Assembly: GCF_004614195.1 (NCBI RefSeq)
Contig: NZ_SPUM01000118.1
Span: 1-48,891 of the forward strand
Source: Massilia horti
GTDB lineage: Bacteria > Pseudomonadota > Gammaproteobacteria > Burkholderiales > Burkholderiaceae_D
DNA length: 48,891 nucleotides
Direction: 5' to 3'
In this document: positions 25,317 through 34,083 of the stretch, piece by piece
How positions within the stretch are numbered: position 1 is the stretch's first letter
How the letters are laid out: the number at the start of each line of letters is the position of its first letter
Position numbers and translations under genes: made by a program
The notes under the pieces: model-generated
What the model was told of the DNA's origin: nothing
What the model saw: only the letters and a program-made list of their open reading frames with translations
The model's database searches: none

Positions 25317-25365
25317 ATGGCGCGGCTGGCGGGGATCGAACCCACGACCCTTGGCTTCGGAGGCC
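25317..25365. repeat. attR within tRNA-Arg
   Basis: This is the right copy of the 49-bp repeat. It covers the tRNA 3' end from the CCA to the anticodon stem. The integrated element therefore supplies or keeps a complete 3' half and the tRNA stays intact. Confidence 0.92.
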
Positions 25366-25393
25366 AATACTCTATCCACTGAGCTACAGCCGC
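25318..25393 (-). tRNA. tRNA-Arg (CCG)
   Basis: A 76-nt tRNA gene with encoded CCA. The acceptor stem GCGGCUG pairs fully with CAGCCGC, the T-stem GUGGG pairs with CCCGC around UUCGAUC, and the anticodon stem UUGGC/GCCAA encloses CUCCGAA with anticodon CCG. The discriminator is G. It reads CGG codons. It is the integration site of the island, which lies on its 3' side. Confidence 0.95.
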
Positions 25394-25469
25394 GCTGGAA
25401 AGGAAGTCGAAGGATACATTCTTTCCTCCTTGGCGTCTATGCCAAGTGAGCGTGAGCCCCTTGTTTTCG

Positions 25470-25499
25470 TTCCAAAATCCCGACCTTTGGGTCTATAAT
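25470..25499 (+). promoter_or_regulatory. Promoter of the cytochrome c gene
   Basis: A perfect -10 TATAAT (25494-25499) with TTCCAA (25470-25475) 18 bp upstream, about 85 bp before the cytochrome ATG. GACC-N4-GGTC at 25482-25493 forms a small palindrome inside the spacer. Confidence 0.5.
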
Positions 25500-25585
25500 C
25501 GGCCGTTTGCGGCATTTGCAAATTGGTATGCAGCATCGCAAGGGCCGGAAGGGCAGCAGGTTTTTTTAATTGTATTAAGGAAATC

Positions 25586-26506
25586 ATGAGCGACGCACAC
25601 AACGAACACCAATCCATGATCCGGACGCCAAAGCAGCTCATCGCCGCGGTAGCAGGATTCTTCCTGATTATTGTCATCGGCATCATCCTGCTGGTCTCCT
25701 ATGCCACCAGCAGCAAGCTGACCGGCGCCGGCTCCGAGAGCCAAACCCCGGAAGCCATCGAGGCGCGCTTGCGGCCGGTTGCGGAAGAAGGCTATACGCT
25801 GAAAGATGTGAATGCCCCCAAAGTCCTGCAGAATGGCCAGGCGGTCTACACCGCCGTGTGCGCCGCTTGCCATGCCACCGGCGCCGCCGGCGCTCCCAAG
25901 CTCGGCGATAAGGCCGCCTGGGGCCAGCGCATCGCCCAGGGCTTCGATACCCTGGTCCAGCATGCGGTCCATGGCATCCGTGCAATGCCGGCCAAGGGCG
26001 GCAATCCGGATCTGGACGATGTCGAGGTAGCGCGCGCCGTGGCTTACATGGCGAACCAGGCCGGCGCCAATTTCAAGGAACCGGAAGCGCCTGCTCCCGC
26101 CGCGGCTTCCGCCACCAACGCTGCAACCGCAAATGCGCCGGCCACGGCAGCCGCCACCGCGGCGCCTGCGGCGGCAACTGCCGCAAGCGGGGGCGGTGCA
26201 ACGCCTCCGGCAGCAGCCGCGCCTGCCCAGGCCGCAGCCGGCGGGGCCGACGCCGGCAAGGCGCTGTACACCCAGACTTGCGCCGCCTGCCATGCCGCCG
26301 GCATCGGCGGTGCACCAAAGTTCGGCGACAAGGCGGCGTGGGCGCCGCGCATCGCCCAGGGCCAAAATGTCCTGTACGAACACGCGATCAAGGGGTTCCA
26401 GAGCAAGGCCGCGCCAATGGCGATGCCGCCGAAGGGCGGGAATTCCAGCGCGTCGGACGCCGACGTCAAGGCGGCAGTCGATTACATGACGGCTGCGGCC
26501 AAGTAG
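25586..26506 (+). CDS. Membrane-anchored di-heme c-type cytochrome (cytochrome c5 type)
   Basis: A protein of 306 residues. A single N-terminal membrane helix (about 17-40) anchors two cytochrome c domains on the periplasmic side. The heme motifs are C92-A-A-C95-H96 and C232-A-A-C235-H236, with axial methionine candidates in AMPAKGGN and AMPPKGGN. An Ala/Pro/Thr-rich linker (about 166-222) joins the domains, which are similar enough to suggest internal duplication. Such proteins carry electrons to terminal oxidases. The ATG at 25586 follows AAGGA; a longer frame from 25523 is not needed. A terminator follows at 26528. Confidence 0.9.
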   Translation: MSDAHNEHQSMIRTPKQLIAAVAGFFLIIVIGIILLVSYATSSKLTGAGSESQTPEAIEARLRPVAEEGYTLKDVNAPKVLQNGQAVYTAVCAACHATGAAGAPKLGDKAAWGQRIAQGFDTLVQHAVHGIRAMPAKGGNPDLDDVEVARAVAYMANQAGANFKEPEAPAPAAASATNAATANAPATAAATAAPAAATAASGGGATPPAAAAPAQAAAGGADAGKALYTQTCAACHAAGIGGAPKFGDKAAWAPRIAQGQNVLYEHAIKGFQSKAAPMAMPPKGGNSSASDADVKAAVDYMTAAAK

Positions 26507-26527
26507 TCCGGCACCGCCACCTCGACA

Positions 26528-26550
26528 AACCGCCCGCTAGCCGGGCGGTT
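26528..26550 (+). terminator. Rho-independent terminator after the cytochrome gene
   Basis: Stem AACCGCCCG / CGGGCGGTT with a 5-nt loop, followed by TTGTTTT, 22 bp after the stop codon. Confidence 0.85.
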
Positions 26551-26599
26551 TTGTTTTGAACCGTCGATCTGTTGTGGGAGCCGCATAGCAGCATGCCGT

Positions 26600-26643
26600 G
26601 ACCGCGTGCGCACAGGTGCGCACCCTACGCCTCCGGTAAGCCA
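26600..26643. repeat. REP-like palindrome, copy 1
   Basis: ACCGCGTGCGCACAGGTGCG followed by CACCCTACG and CCGGTAAGCC is an inverse copy of the GCGTAGGGTGCGCAC elements found around 39.4-42.0 kb. The centre can fold as GTGCGCAC-type hairpins. Intergenic, between the cytochrome and peptidase genes. Confidence 0.6.
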
Positions 26644-26681
26644 TGCGGCTTGGCATTGACGGTATCGATGCGGCACCCACG

Positions 26682-26713
26682 AAAAAAGGGCTGCATCCCT
26701 GCAGCCCCTTTTT
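26682..26713 (-). terminator. Terminator of the first M13 peptidase gene
   Basis: Stem GGGCTGCA / TGCAGCCC with a 4-nt loop (26688-26707) and A/T runs on both sides, so it can work in either direction. It lies 23 bp after the stop of the leftward peptidase gene. Confidence 0.85.
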
Positions 26714-26735
26714 GCGATTCGCCTTGGCGGCGCGC

Positions 26736-28805
26736 TTACCAGATGATCACGCGGTCCTTCGGCGCCAGGTACATCTTGTCGCCCGGCTTGACCTTGAACG
26801 CGTCATAGAAGGCCGGCTGGTTCTTCAGCGTGCCGTTCACCCGGAACTGCCCGGGCGAGTGCGGGTCAGCCTTGAGCAGGACGATCTGCTGCGCATCGCG
26901 CATCTTCGAACGCCACACCTGGGCCCAGCCCATGAAGAAGCGCTGGTCGCCGGTCATGCCGTCGATGACCGGCGCCGGCTTGCCCTTGAGCGACAGCTTG
27001 TATGCCTTGTACGCAATCGCCATGCCCGAGTTGTCGCCGATGTTCTCACCCAGGGTCAGAGCGCCATTGACGTTGTAGCCAGGGATAGGGCTGAAGGCGT
27101 CGTACTGCTTGACCAGCATCTTGGTCTTGGCCTCGAAGTTCTTGTGGTCGGCCGCGGTCCACCAGTCGCGCAGGTTGCCGTCGCCGTCGTACTGCGCGCC
27201 CTGGTCGTCAAAGCCATGGCTGATCTCGTGGCCGATCACGGCGCCGATCGCGCCGTAATTGACCGCGTCATCCGCTTTCGGATCGAAGAACGGCGGCTGC
27301 AGGATCGATGCCGGGAACACGATCTCGTTGAGCTCCGGGTTGTAGTAGGCGTTCACGGTCTGCGGCGTCATCAGCCACTCGTCGCGGTCGATCGGCTTGC
27401 CCAGTTTGTTCAGCTCGCGGTTGGACTCGACCACGCGCGAACGCATCACGTTGCCGACCAGGTCATCCTTGGCCACTACCAGCGCCGAATAATCCTTCCA
27501 CTTGTTCGGATAGCCGATCTTCGGCATGAACTTGGCCAGCTTGGCTTGTGCTTCCTTCTTCGTGGCGGGGCTCATCCAGTCGAGCGTGTTGATCGACTGC
27601 TTCATGGCCACCAGCAGGTTCTGCACCATCGCTTCCATGCGCGCCTTGCGCTCGGCCGGGAAGTACTGCTCGACATACAGCTTGCCCACCGCTTCGCCTT
27701 GGGTACGCTCGATGGTGGACACGCCGCGCTTCCAGCGCGGTTCGATCTGCGGCGCGCCCGACAGCGTGGTGCCGTAGAACGAGAAGCGCTCGTCGACGAA
27801 GGCTTTCGACAGGTAGGTGGCGTAGCTTTCCACCAGGTGCGCCCGCAGGTAGGTCTTCCAGGTGTCGAGCGAGGTCTTGGCCGCGATTGCGGCAAAGCCC
27901 TTCAGGTAGCTCGGCTGGCTGACGATCACATAGGTGGCCTTGCCGCTGATGCCGGCCGCGTCCAGATACGACATCCAGTCGTAGCCGGGCGCGAGTTTGG
28001 CCATGCCGGCCAGTTCGACCTTGTTGTAGGTCTTGACCGGGTCGCGGTTCTCGACCTTGGTCCATTGCACGCGTGCCAGTTCGGTCTCGAGCTCGACGAT
28101 CGCCTTCGCCTTGGCGGCGGCGTCCTGCTCGCCTGCCAGCGCCAGCATCTTTTCGACGTGCGCCTGGTACTTGGCGCGGGTGTCGGCCATCTTGGCGTCG
28201 TCCGCCTTCAGGTAGTAGTCGCGGTCGGGCATGCCCAGGCCGCCCTGCGCGATGTCGGCCACGTACTTGGTCGAATCCTTGGCATCCTGGTGGATCGAGA
28301 AGTCATACGGGACGTTCACGCCGATCTGGCCCAGGTGTGCGAACAGCGCCGGCAGTTCGGACTTGTCCTTGATCGCCGCGATCTTGTCCAGCTCGCCCTT
28401 GAGCGGGCTCAAGCCCAACTGCTCCAGGCGTGCCTCGTCCATGAAGCTGGCGTAGAAGTCGCCGATGCGCTGGGCGTCGGTCCCGGCGACCTTGTTCGGG
28501 TTGTTGGCGACGTTCTCGATGATTGCGCGCAGCTGCGGCTGGATGTCGTCGCGCAGTTTGGCGAACGAACCCCAGCTCGACTTGTCGGCCGGAATCTCGG
28601 TGGTCTTGAGCCACTTGCCATTCAGGTATTCGAAAAAGTCATCCTGCGGGCGGACCGACGGTTCCACATATTGGGTCGCAATGCCGGCCGTCAGGACCGA
28701 CGCCGGTTTGGCGCTCGCAGCCTTGCTCGCGCCCTTGCCCGTTTCGGCGTGGGTAACGCCGGCGATCAACGCGAGGGTCAGCGCGCTCAGCAAATATCGT
28801 TTCAT
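26736..28805 (-). CDS. M13-family (neprilysin-like) zinc metallopeptidase, copy A
   Basis: A secreted peptidase of 689 residues starting at MKRYLLSALTLALIAGVTHA, a signal peptide cut near residue 20. The catalytic zinc motif HEISH lies in VIGHEISHGFDDQG (about 505), the third ligand glutamate in GENIGDNSG (about 565), and NAYYNP/ VNFP-like substrate-binding text in NAYYNPELNEIVFPA. The family cleaves peptides in the periplasm. The ATG at 28805 is chosen for the signal peptide; the open frame extends 22 codons further without a reason. It has a close paralogue directly upstream, from which it is separated by a terminator. Confidence 0.92.
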   Translation of the reverse strand: MKRYLLSALTLALIAGVTHAETGKGASKAASAKPASVLTAGIATQYVEPSVRPQDDFFEYLNGKWLKTTEIPADKSSWGSFAKLRDDIQPQLRAIIENVANNPNKVAGTDAQRIGDFYASFMDEARLEQLGLSPLKGELDKIAAIKDKSELPALFAHLGQIGVNVPYDFSIHQDAKDSTKYVADIAQGGLGMPDRDYYLKADDAKMADTRAKYQAHVEKMLALAGEQDAAAKAKAIVELETELARVQWTKVENRDPVKTYNKVELAGMAKLAPGYDWMSYLDAAGISGKATYVIVSQPSYLKGFAAIAAKTSLDTWKTYLRAHLVESYATYLSKAFVDERFSFYGTTLSGAPQIEPRWKRGVSTIERTQGEAVGKLYVEQYFPAERKARMEAMVQNLLVAMKQSINTLDWMSPATKKEAQAKLAKFMPKIGYPNKWKDYSALVVAKDDLVGNVMRSRVVESNRELNKLGKPIDRDEWLMTPQTVNAYYNPELNEIVFPASILQPPFFDPKADDAVNYGAIGAVIGHEISHGFDDQGAQYDGDGNLRDWWTAADHKNFEAKTKMLVKQYDAFSPIPGYNVNGALTLGENIGDNSGMAIAYKAYKLSLKGKPAPVIDGMTGDQRFFMGWAQVWRSKMRDAQQIVLLKADPHSPGQFRVNGTLKNQPAFYDAFKVKPGDKMYLAPKDRVIIW

Positions 28806-28832
28806 CAAGCTCGTCTCCAGTTTAGGGTTGGA

Positions 28833-28861
28833 ATTAAAAACCGGCGCTCGTGGCGCCGGTT
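28833..28861 (-). terminator. Rho-independent terminator between the two M13 peptidase genes
   Basis: On the minus strand AACCGGCG pairs with CGCCGGTT over a 7-nt loop, followed by TTTTTAATT. It ends transcription of copy B before copy A begins, so the paralogues are probably expressed separately. Confidence 0.85.
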
Positions 28862-28893
28862 CCGTGGTCAAGCGGTTTACAGCCGTTTACAGC

Positions 28894-30945
28894 TTACCAG
28901 ATCGTGACGCGGTCTTTCGGCGCCAGGTACATCTTGTCGCCTTCCTTCACGCCGAACGCCTCGTAGAACGCTGGCTGATTGCGCAGCGTGCCGTTGGCGC
29001 GGAACTGGCCCGGCGAGTGCGGATCGGTCTTGACCTGCACGATCTGCTGCTGCTCGCGCATCTTCGTGCGCCATACCTGGCCAAAGCCCATGAAGAAGCG
29101 CTGGTCGCCGGTGAGGCCGTCGATTACCGGCGCCGGCTTGCCGCCCAGCGAGATCTTGTACGCCTTGTACGCGATCGACAGGCCCGAGTTGTCGCCGATG
29201 TTCTCGCCCAGGGTCAGCTCGCCGTTGACGTTATAGCCAGGCAGCGGCGAGAACGCGTTGTACTGCGCCACCAGCATGTCGGTCTTGGCCTTGAAGTTGG
29301 CGCGGTCCTCCGCGGTCCACCAGTTGCGCAGGTTGCCGTCGCCGTCCGACTGGCTGCCCTTGTCGTCGAAGCCATGGCCGATCTCGTGACCGATCACGGC
29401 GCCGATCGCGCCGTAGTTCACCGCGTCGTCGGCCTCCATGTTGAAGAACGGCGGCTGCAGGATCGCGGCCGGGAACACGATCTCGTTCAGGCGCGAGTTG
29501 TAGTACGCGTTCACGGTCTGCGGCGTCATGCCCCACTCTTCGCGGTCGATCGGCTTGCCCAGTTTGCTGATGTTGCGGTTGTAGGCAAAGGTCGAGGCGC
29601 GCATCACGTTGCCGACCAGGTCATCGGCGCGGATCGTCAGCTTGGAGTAGTCGCGCCACTTGTTCGGGTAGCCGATCTTCGGCGTGAACTTGGCCAGCTT
29701 GTCCTGCGCCTGCTTCTTGGTCTCCGGGCCCATCCAGTCGAGGTTGTCGATCGACTCCTTGTACGCGGCCAGCAGGTTCTTCACCAGCACTTCCATGCGC
29801 GCCTTGCGCTCGGCCGGGAAGTACTTCTCGACGTACTGGCGGCCCACCGCCTCGCCCATTGCGCCTTCAACCGTGGACACGCCGATCTTCCAGCGCGGGC
29901 GGTTTTCGGTCACGCCGGTCAGCGTGGCGCCGTAGAACGCGAAATTCGCGTCGACGAATGCCTTGGACAGGAACGGCGAATATTCGCGCAGCAGCTGCCA
30001 CTGGAAGTAGGCCTTCAGGGTCTCGATGTCGGTGTTGTTCAGGATCTGGTTCAGGCCGGACAGGTAGCTCGGCTGGCCGACGATCACGTAGTCGACCTTG
30101 TTGCCGATGCCGACGGCGGCCAGCGCGGCCTTCCAGTCGTAGCCCGGGGTCAGCTCGGACAGCTTGGCCACTTCGATCTTGTTGTAGCTCTTTTCCGGAT
30201 CACGCAGCTCGACCTTGGTCCATTGTGCCTGCGCCAGGTCGGTTTCGAACGCGAGGATCGCCTTGGCTTTGGCTTGCGCATCCTTGTCGCCAGCCAGCGC
30301 CAGGATCGTGGCCACGTGCTGCTCGTACTTGGCGCGGGTCTCGGCCATGCGCTTGTCGTCGGCCTTCAGGTAGTAGTCGCGGTCCGGCATGCCCAGGCCG
30401 CTCTGGCGGATGTAGGCAGCGTACTTGGTCGATTCCTTGGCGTCCTGGGCCACGCCGATGCCGTACGGGGTGGTCACGCCAATTTGCGCCAGGTGCGCGA
30501 TCAGTGCCGGAACGCCCTTCTTGTCCTTGAGCGCGCGGATGCGCTGCAGCTCGCCGGTCAGCGGCTTGTAGCCCAGGGCTTCCAGCTTTTTCTCGTCCAT
30601 GAAGCTGGTGTACAGGTCGCCGATCTTCTGGGCGTCGGTGCCGGCCTTCTTGTGCGGGCTCTGGGCGTCAGCCTCGATGATGCCGCGCAGCTGCGGCAGG
30701 GTGTCGTCGCGCAGCTTCATGAAGGTGCCCCAGCTGGCCTTGTCGCTCGGGATCTCGGTCGCTTTGAGCCACTTGCCGTTCAGGTGTTCAAAGAAGTCGT
30801 CCTGCGGGCGCACGGCCGGGTCGATGTACTGGGTGTCGATCCCGGAAACCGCGGCGACCGGAGCGGCGGTGTGTACGTTGTCCGCCGCGCTGGCGAAGGC
30901 TGCCATCACGGACAGGGTCAGGGTGCTCAGAAGGTATCGTTTCAC
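28894..30945 (-). CDS. M13-family (neprilysin-like) zinc metallopeptidase, copy B
   Basis: A secreted peptidase of 683 residues with signal peptide MKRYLLSTLTLSVMAAFASA. The zinc site is HEIGH in VIGHEIGHGFDDKG, the third ligand is in GENIGDNSG, and the substrate-side NAYYNSRLNEIVFPA is conserved; the C-terminus PKDRVTIW matches copy A. Copies A and B are similar along their whole length, so they arose by tandem duplication. The second residue of the HExxH pair that differs (G for S) is permitted in the family. Both should be active in the periplasm. Confidence 0.92.
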   Translation of the reverse strand: MKRYLLSTLTLSVMAAFASAADNVHTAAPVAAVSGIDTQYIDPAVRPQDDFFEHLNGKWLKATEIPSDKASWGTFMKLRDDTLPQLRGIIEADAQSPHKKAGTDAQKIGDLYTSFMDEKKLEALGYKPLTGELQRIRALKDKKGVPALIAHLAQIGVTTPYGIGVAQDAKESTKYAAYIRQSGLGMPDRDYYLKADDKRMAETRAKYEQHVATILALAGDKDAQAKAKAILAFETDLAQAQWTKVELRDPEKSYNKIEVAKLSELTPGYDWKAALAAVGIGNKVDYVIVGQPSYLSGLNQILNNTDIETLKAYFQWQLLREYSPFLSKAFVDANFAFYGATLTGVTENRPRWKIGVSTVEGAMGEAVGRQYVEKYFPAERKARMEVLVKNLLAAYKESIDNLDWMGPETKKQAQDKLAKFTPKIGYPNKWRDYSKLTIRADDLVGNVMRASTFAYNRNISKLGKPIDREEWGMTPQTVNAYYNSRLNEIVFPAAILQPPFFNMEADDAVNYGAIGAVIGHEIGHGFDDKGSQSDGDGNLRNWWTAEDRANFKAKTDMLVAQYNAFSPLPGYNVNGELTLGENIGDNSGLSIAYKAYKISLGGKPAPVIDGLTGDQRFFMGFGQVWRTKMREQQQIVQVKTDPHSPGQFRANGTLRNQPAFYEAFGVKEGDKMYLAPKDRVTIW

Positions 30946-31040
30946 AAGAAGGTCCTTATTCTATTTCTAATAAGCGGCTCGTGGCCGCAGGCAAATGTAG
31001 CACAGCCCGGCCGATGTCGGACCGGGCTGCTGGGCTGCCG

Positions 31041-33347
31041 CTACAGTTTTGTTTCAAGCCGCACTCCGACCGTCGTGTAGGTGCGGGCTACGTTGAAGGC
31101 GCTTTGCGTGATGCCTTTGGCATCGACGCTGCGCCCGGTCTCGTACAGGTTCGGGTCAAGGTTGTTGGCCGAGATCCGCACCTGGGTGGCCGGGCTGAAT
31201 TTCCACAGCCCGTACAGGTCGAACTGGCGCTTGACGCCGGTGCTGGCCACTTCGCTGACCGTGGTCTGCACGATCGTGGCCGGCGTCCAGTTCAAGCCGC
31301 CGCCGACGGTGAGCGGCAGTCCTTTCATGCGGTAGTCCAGACCCGCGTTGGCGGTCTGCTTCGGCTGCTGGTCCAGACGGTTGTTCGGGCCGGGGATGCC
31401 GTCGACCTGCGACCAGAAGCGGCTGTAGTTCGAGCGCACGTCGATGCCAGGCGCGTTCGGGAACAGGTCAGTCAGCGGGAACTTGGCTTCCAGCTCGATG
31501 CCGCTGGTGCGCGCGCTGCCGATGTTGATCGGAGTGGACACCCAGCGCGGCCCGTTGCCGGTTTGCTGAAGCACGGTCTGGCGCCGCATCAGGTTGTCGA
31601 TGTTGCGCATGAACGCGCTGGCCGAAACGATCCCGTTCTTGCCCAGGTAGTGTTCGTACGCCAGGTCGATGCCCTTGGCCAGTTCGGGCTTCAGGTTCGG
31701 GTTGCCGATGCGGTCCGGCCGCGTGGGGTCGTCCGGGGTAGTCGAGATGAAAGGCACGGCAATCATGTCGTTCAGCGCCGGGGCCTTGTAGCTCTGGGTC
31801 AGGCTGGCGCGCAGCTGGTCCTTCTCGCGGCCGGGAATGCGCCATACCGTGTGCAGCACCGGGCTCCACACGCTGCTGGTGTTCTTGACGTCGGTGCCAA
31901 GGCTCGAACTCGTCGTGCGGATGCCTTCCCAGCGCAGGCCGAGGTAGGCCGACCACCGCTCCGTGATGTCCCACTCGTCCTGCACGAACGCCGCGACGCG
32001 CCGGGTGTCGGCCGCGAACGTCGCGCCCGAATCGTCGAACAGCGCCGCGCTGTCGCCCTGCGCCACGTGGTTCTGGCTGCGGTGGCCGGCCTCCACGTCC
32101 CAGCCGGCGGCGAACAGGTGGCCCTGCTTGAGCGGCTTGGTGAATTTGCCGCCGGTGTTCAGGCTGCGCTCGCGCGTCGAATCGGAATCGACATAGGCGC
32201 GCTTGGCCACACCGGCCTTGTCGAAGGTGTTGCGCCAGGTGTCGCTGTCGCTCTGGCCGCCGCCGAAGCCGAACTTGACGTCCAGCTTGGCGCCCGCTTC
32301 CATCCGGTGCAGCCAGTTGCCGAAGCCGCGCAGGAAGGTCGAACTCGATTTCGACCGGGAATGCTGGTACGCGTACTCGAGCTGGTCGTCGCTGCCCACC
32401 GGCTGGGTGACCTTGGTGTCGGCATCGCCCGTGTTCCGGTTGCTCATCAAGAACGGCTGGAAGGTCAGCGTATCGTTATTGTCGAACTTGTACTGCAGCC
32501 GCGGCGACAGGTGGATGCCGGTCGATTTGCCGTTGCCCTCGTCGTGGATCAGCTGCTCACGCTCCACGACATTGTCCAGGTCGCGCGTTCTCAGGTTGAC
32601 CGTGTCAGTCTGGTTGTGCTGGCGGTGCTGCATCAGCCCACCGGTCAACAGCCAGGTCAGGTTGCCGGTCTTGCCCGGCATGGTCAGCGACACCATGCCG
32701 CCATGGCGGCCCTGCTCGATGTTGTCGGCCACGCGCAACTGCAGGTCCTTCTGCTGGTAGCCTTCGCGCAGGATGATGTTGATGGTGCCGGCGATCGCCT
32801 GCGTGCTGTGCTCGGCCACCGGTCCGCGCATCACTTCGATCCGCTCGACCTGGTCGGGCGAGAGCGACTCGAGCGAGAACCCTGGCGGCGGACGCTCGCC
32901 GTTGACCAGCATCTGGGTATAGCCGTTGCCCAGGCCGCGCATGCGGATTCCGCCGCCACCGCGTCCCGGCGCGCCGCCCATGGTCACGCCCGGCAGGCGC
33001 TTGAGCACTTCGCCGACGCTGGTGTCGCCGTTGCGGTCGAGCTCCTCGCGGCCGAACACCATCTTGGCCGCGGTCGACAGGCGGCGCGACTCGGTGTCGT
33101 CGGCACGGCTGCCGCTGATGGTCACTTGCTGGATTTGGGCGTCGGCCTGGGCAGGCGCCGCGGGCTGGGAATTGCCGCGCATGCGGCCGTTGCCGCGGCG
33201 GGGCGAGGACGAGTCCTCGGCCTTATTTTGATCTTGCCCTTGCTCTTGCACCGCCGGCGTGGCCGGGGTAACCGATTGGTCCTGGGAATGCGCGACGCCG
33301 CCCGTGCCCAGCAGGGCCAGGCAGGCGATCGGAAATAGTTTGCTCAT
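31041..33347 (-). CDS. TonB-dependent outer-membrane receptor
   Basis: A protein of 768 residues with a signal peptide (MSKLFPIACLALLGTGGVAHS), a low-complexity Gln/Asn/Ala stretch, then the plug domain (about 75-230: QQVTISGSR, EVLKRLPGVTM, ERIEVMRGP) and a beta-barrel ending in ...VGVRLETKL with a terminal hydrophobic-aromatic-like pattern. It imports a large ligand with energy from TonB. The TonB box is probably QQVTISG near residue 73. The ligand cannot be told; no iron-specific regulator or box was seen. It stands downstream of the Spy-like gene on the same strand and upstream of the M13 peptidases. Confidence 0.9.
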   Translation of the reverse strand: MSKLFPIACLALLGTGGVAHSQDQSVTPATPAVQEQGQDQNKAEDSSSPRRGNGRMRGNSQPAAPAQADAQIQQVTISGSRADDTESRRLSTAAKMVFGREELDRNGDTSVGEVLKRLPGVTMGGAPGRGGGGIRMRGLGNGYTQMLVNGERPPPGFSLESLSPDQVERIEVMRGPVAEHSTQAIAGTINIILREGYQQKDLQLRVADNIEQGRHGGMVSLTMPGKTGNLTWLLTGGLMQHRQHNQTDTVNLRTRDLDNVVEREQLIHDEGNGKSTGIHLSPRLQYKFDNNDTLTFQPFLMSNRNTGDADTKVTQPVGSDDQLEYAYQHSRSKSSSTFLRGFGNWLHRMEAGAKLDVKFGFGGGQSDSDTWRNTFDKAGVAKRAYVDSDSTRERSLNTGGKFTKPLKQGHLFAAGWDVEAGHRSQNHVAQGDSAALFDDSGATFAADTRRVAAFVQDEWDITERWSAYLGLRWEGIRTTSSSLGTDVKNTSSVWSPVLHTVWRIPGREKDQLRASLTQSYKAPALNDMIAVPFISTTPDDPTRPDRIGNPNLKPELAKGIDLAYEHYLGKNGIVSASAFMRNIDNLMRRQTVLQQTGNGPRWVSTPINIGSARTSGIELEAKFPLTDLFPNAPGIDVRSNYSRFWSQVDGIPGPNNRLDQQPKQTANAGLDYRMKGLPLTVGGGLNWTPATIVQTTVSEVASTGVKRQFDLYGLWKFSPATQVRISANNLDPNLYETGRSVDAKGITQSAFNVARTYTTVGVRLETKL

Positions 33348-33487
33348 ATCTTCTTCAAATCATGTAAAGCAAGGCGACACCATTAGCCTCAGCCAACATG
33401 TATTGCCCTTAAGATAAAGCATTCTAGCGGCTGGGCCGGGCAACGGAACACCCGCCGCTATTTTTTTACTTTTCGATACATGGCGGC

Positions 33488-34036
33488 TCAGCCGCCGCCC
33501 ATTCCCCCACCGGGACGCCCCATTCCGGCCCGGCCATGGCCCATGCCGCCGCGGCCACGGCCCTCGCCCCTGGCATCAAAGGATCCGCGCGGCCCGCCTT
33601 CCGCCTGCACCCGCACCATCTGATCGGCAACCATCGCTGCCACCTTGCGGCGCTGGGTGTCGTCGAGCGCATCATTGACGGTGAGCCACAGTTCGCGCAG
33701 CTGCTTGTTCTCCGCCGCGCTGGCGGCCTCCTCGGCATCGACAGCCGCGCCCAGATCGCGCAATTCAAGGTTGGGATTGTCGAGCATGGACTTGCCCTGC
33801 TGCTGGAGCTTTTCGCGCCGGTTCGCGCGCTCGCGCAGGATGCTGCGGCTGCGGCTTTCGACTTGCTGCCACAGCGTCTGCTGGTTGGCGTTCAAATTCA
33901 GCGACGTCTTCAGCTCTTGCGCCACCACCAGCAGGTCCTCGGGATGCATTTCCAACAGCGGGGTGGCGAAGGTGGGCGCCGCGGCGCCCAAAGCCAGCGC
34001 CAGCAGCACGGCACGGGCGAACGTAGGTGTTTTCAT
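33488..34036 (-). CDS. Spy/CpxP-like small periplasmic protein
   Basis: A protein of 182 residues with a signal peptide (cut near residue 24). The mature part is almost wholly charged helix: LNLNANQQTLWQQVESRSRS resembles the LTxxQ-type repeats of Spy, CpxP and CnrX-like proteins, which act as ATP-independent chaperones or sensors in the periplasm. The C-terminus (about 150-182) turns into a Gly/Arg/Met-rich tail ending in GGGMGGG, which is unusual. A hairpin with a T-run sits 24 bp before its ATG. Function is inferred from helix pattern, size and export. Confidence 0.6.
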   Translation of the reverse strand: MKTPTFARAVLLALALGAAAPTFATPLLEMHPEDLLVVAQELKTSLNLNANQQTLWQQVESRSRSILRERANRREKLQQQGKSMLDNPNLELRDLGAAVDAEEAASAAENKQLRELWLTVNDALDDTQRRKVAAMVADQMVRVQAEGGPRGSFDARGEGRGRGGMGHGRAGMGRPGGGMGGG

Positions 34037-34053
34037 GCAAAGCTCCCGGGCAT

Positions 34054-34083
34054 AAAAAAGCCCTCGGAGGGGGAGCCGAGGGC
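34054..34083 (-). terminator. Terminator-like hairpin in the leader of the Spy-like gene
   Basis: On the minus strand GCCCTCGG pairs with CCGAGGGC (8 bp, 8-nt loop) and is followed by TTTTTT, ending 18 bp before the ATG. Since this is upstream of the gene, it looks like an attenuator. A second small hairpin (CCACT/AGTGG, 34089-34105) lies just before it, and a possible promoter (TTGCAC-19 bp-TATAGT) about 40 bp further upstream. Confidence 0.6.

Larger units (their letters stand above)
16143..25365. mobile_element. tRNA-Arg-integrated genomic island (about 9.2 kb)
   Basis: The element is bounded by a 49-bp perfect direct repeat (16143-16191 and 25317-25365). The right copy is the 3' part of an intact tRNA-Arg(CCG); the left copy is an orphan 3' end. 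Inside are a complete tyrosine integrase, an ABC-3C-like cassette, a relaxase remnant, GC-rich tandem repeats, a T6SS PAAR/muramidase/immunity cassette and an excisionase-like HTH gene. The cassette at 17.4-21.1 kb is clearly richer in A+T than the flanks. The integrase lies at the end away from the intact tRNA. No transfer module is intact, so the island is probably mobilised in trans or by excision only. Confidence 0.9.

Noticed and set aside
31003..31030. GC-rich hairpin after the TonB receptor as a terminator
   Set aside because: The stem is good but no T-run follows on the minus strand, so it was not called.
26643..33338. Three long rightward open frames opposite the M13 peptidases and TonB receptor
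   Set aside because: Same antisense effect of third-position GC; the minus-strand genes have signal peptides and complete catalytic motifs.
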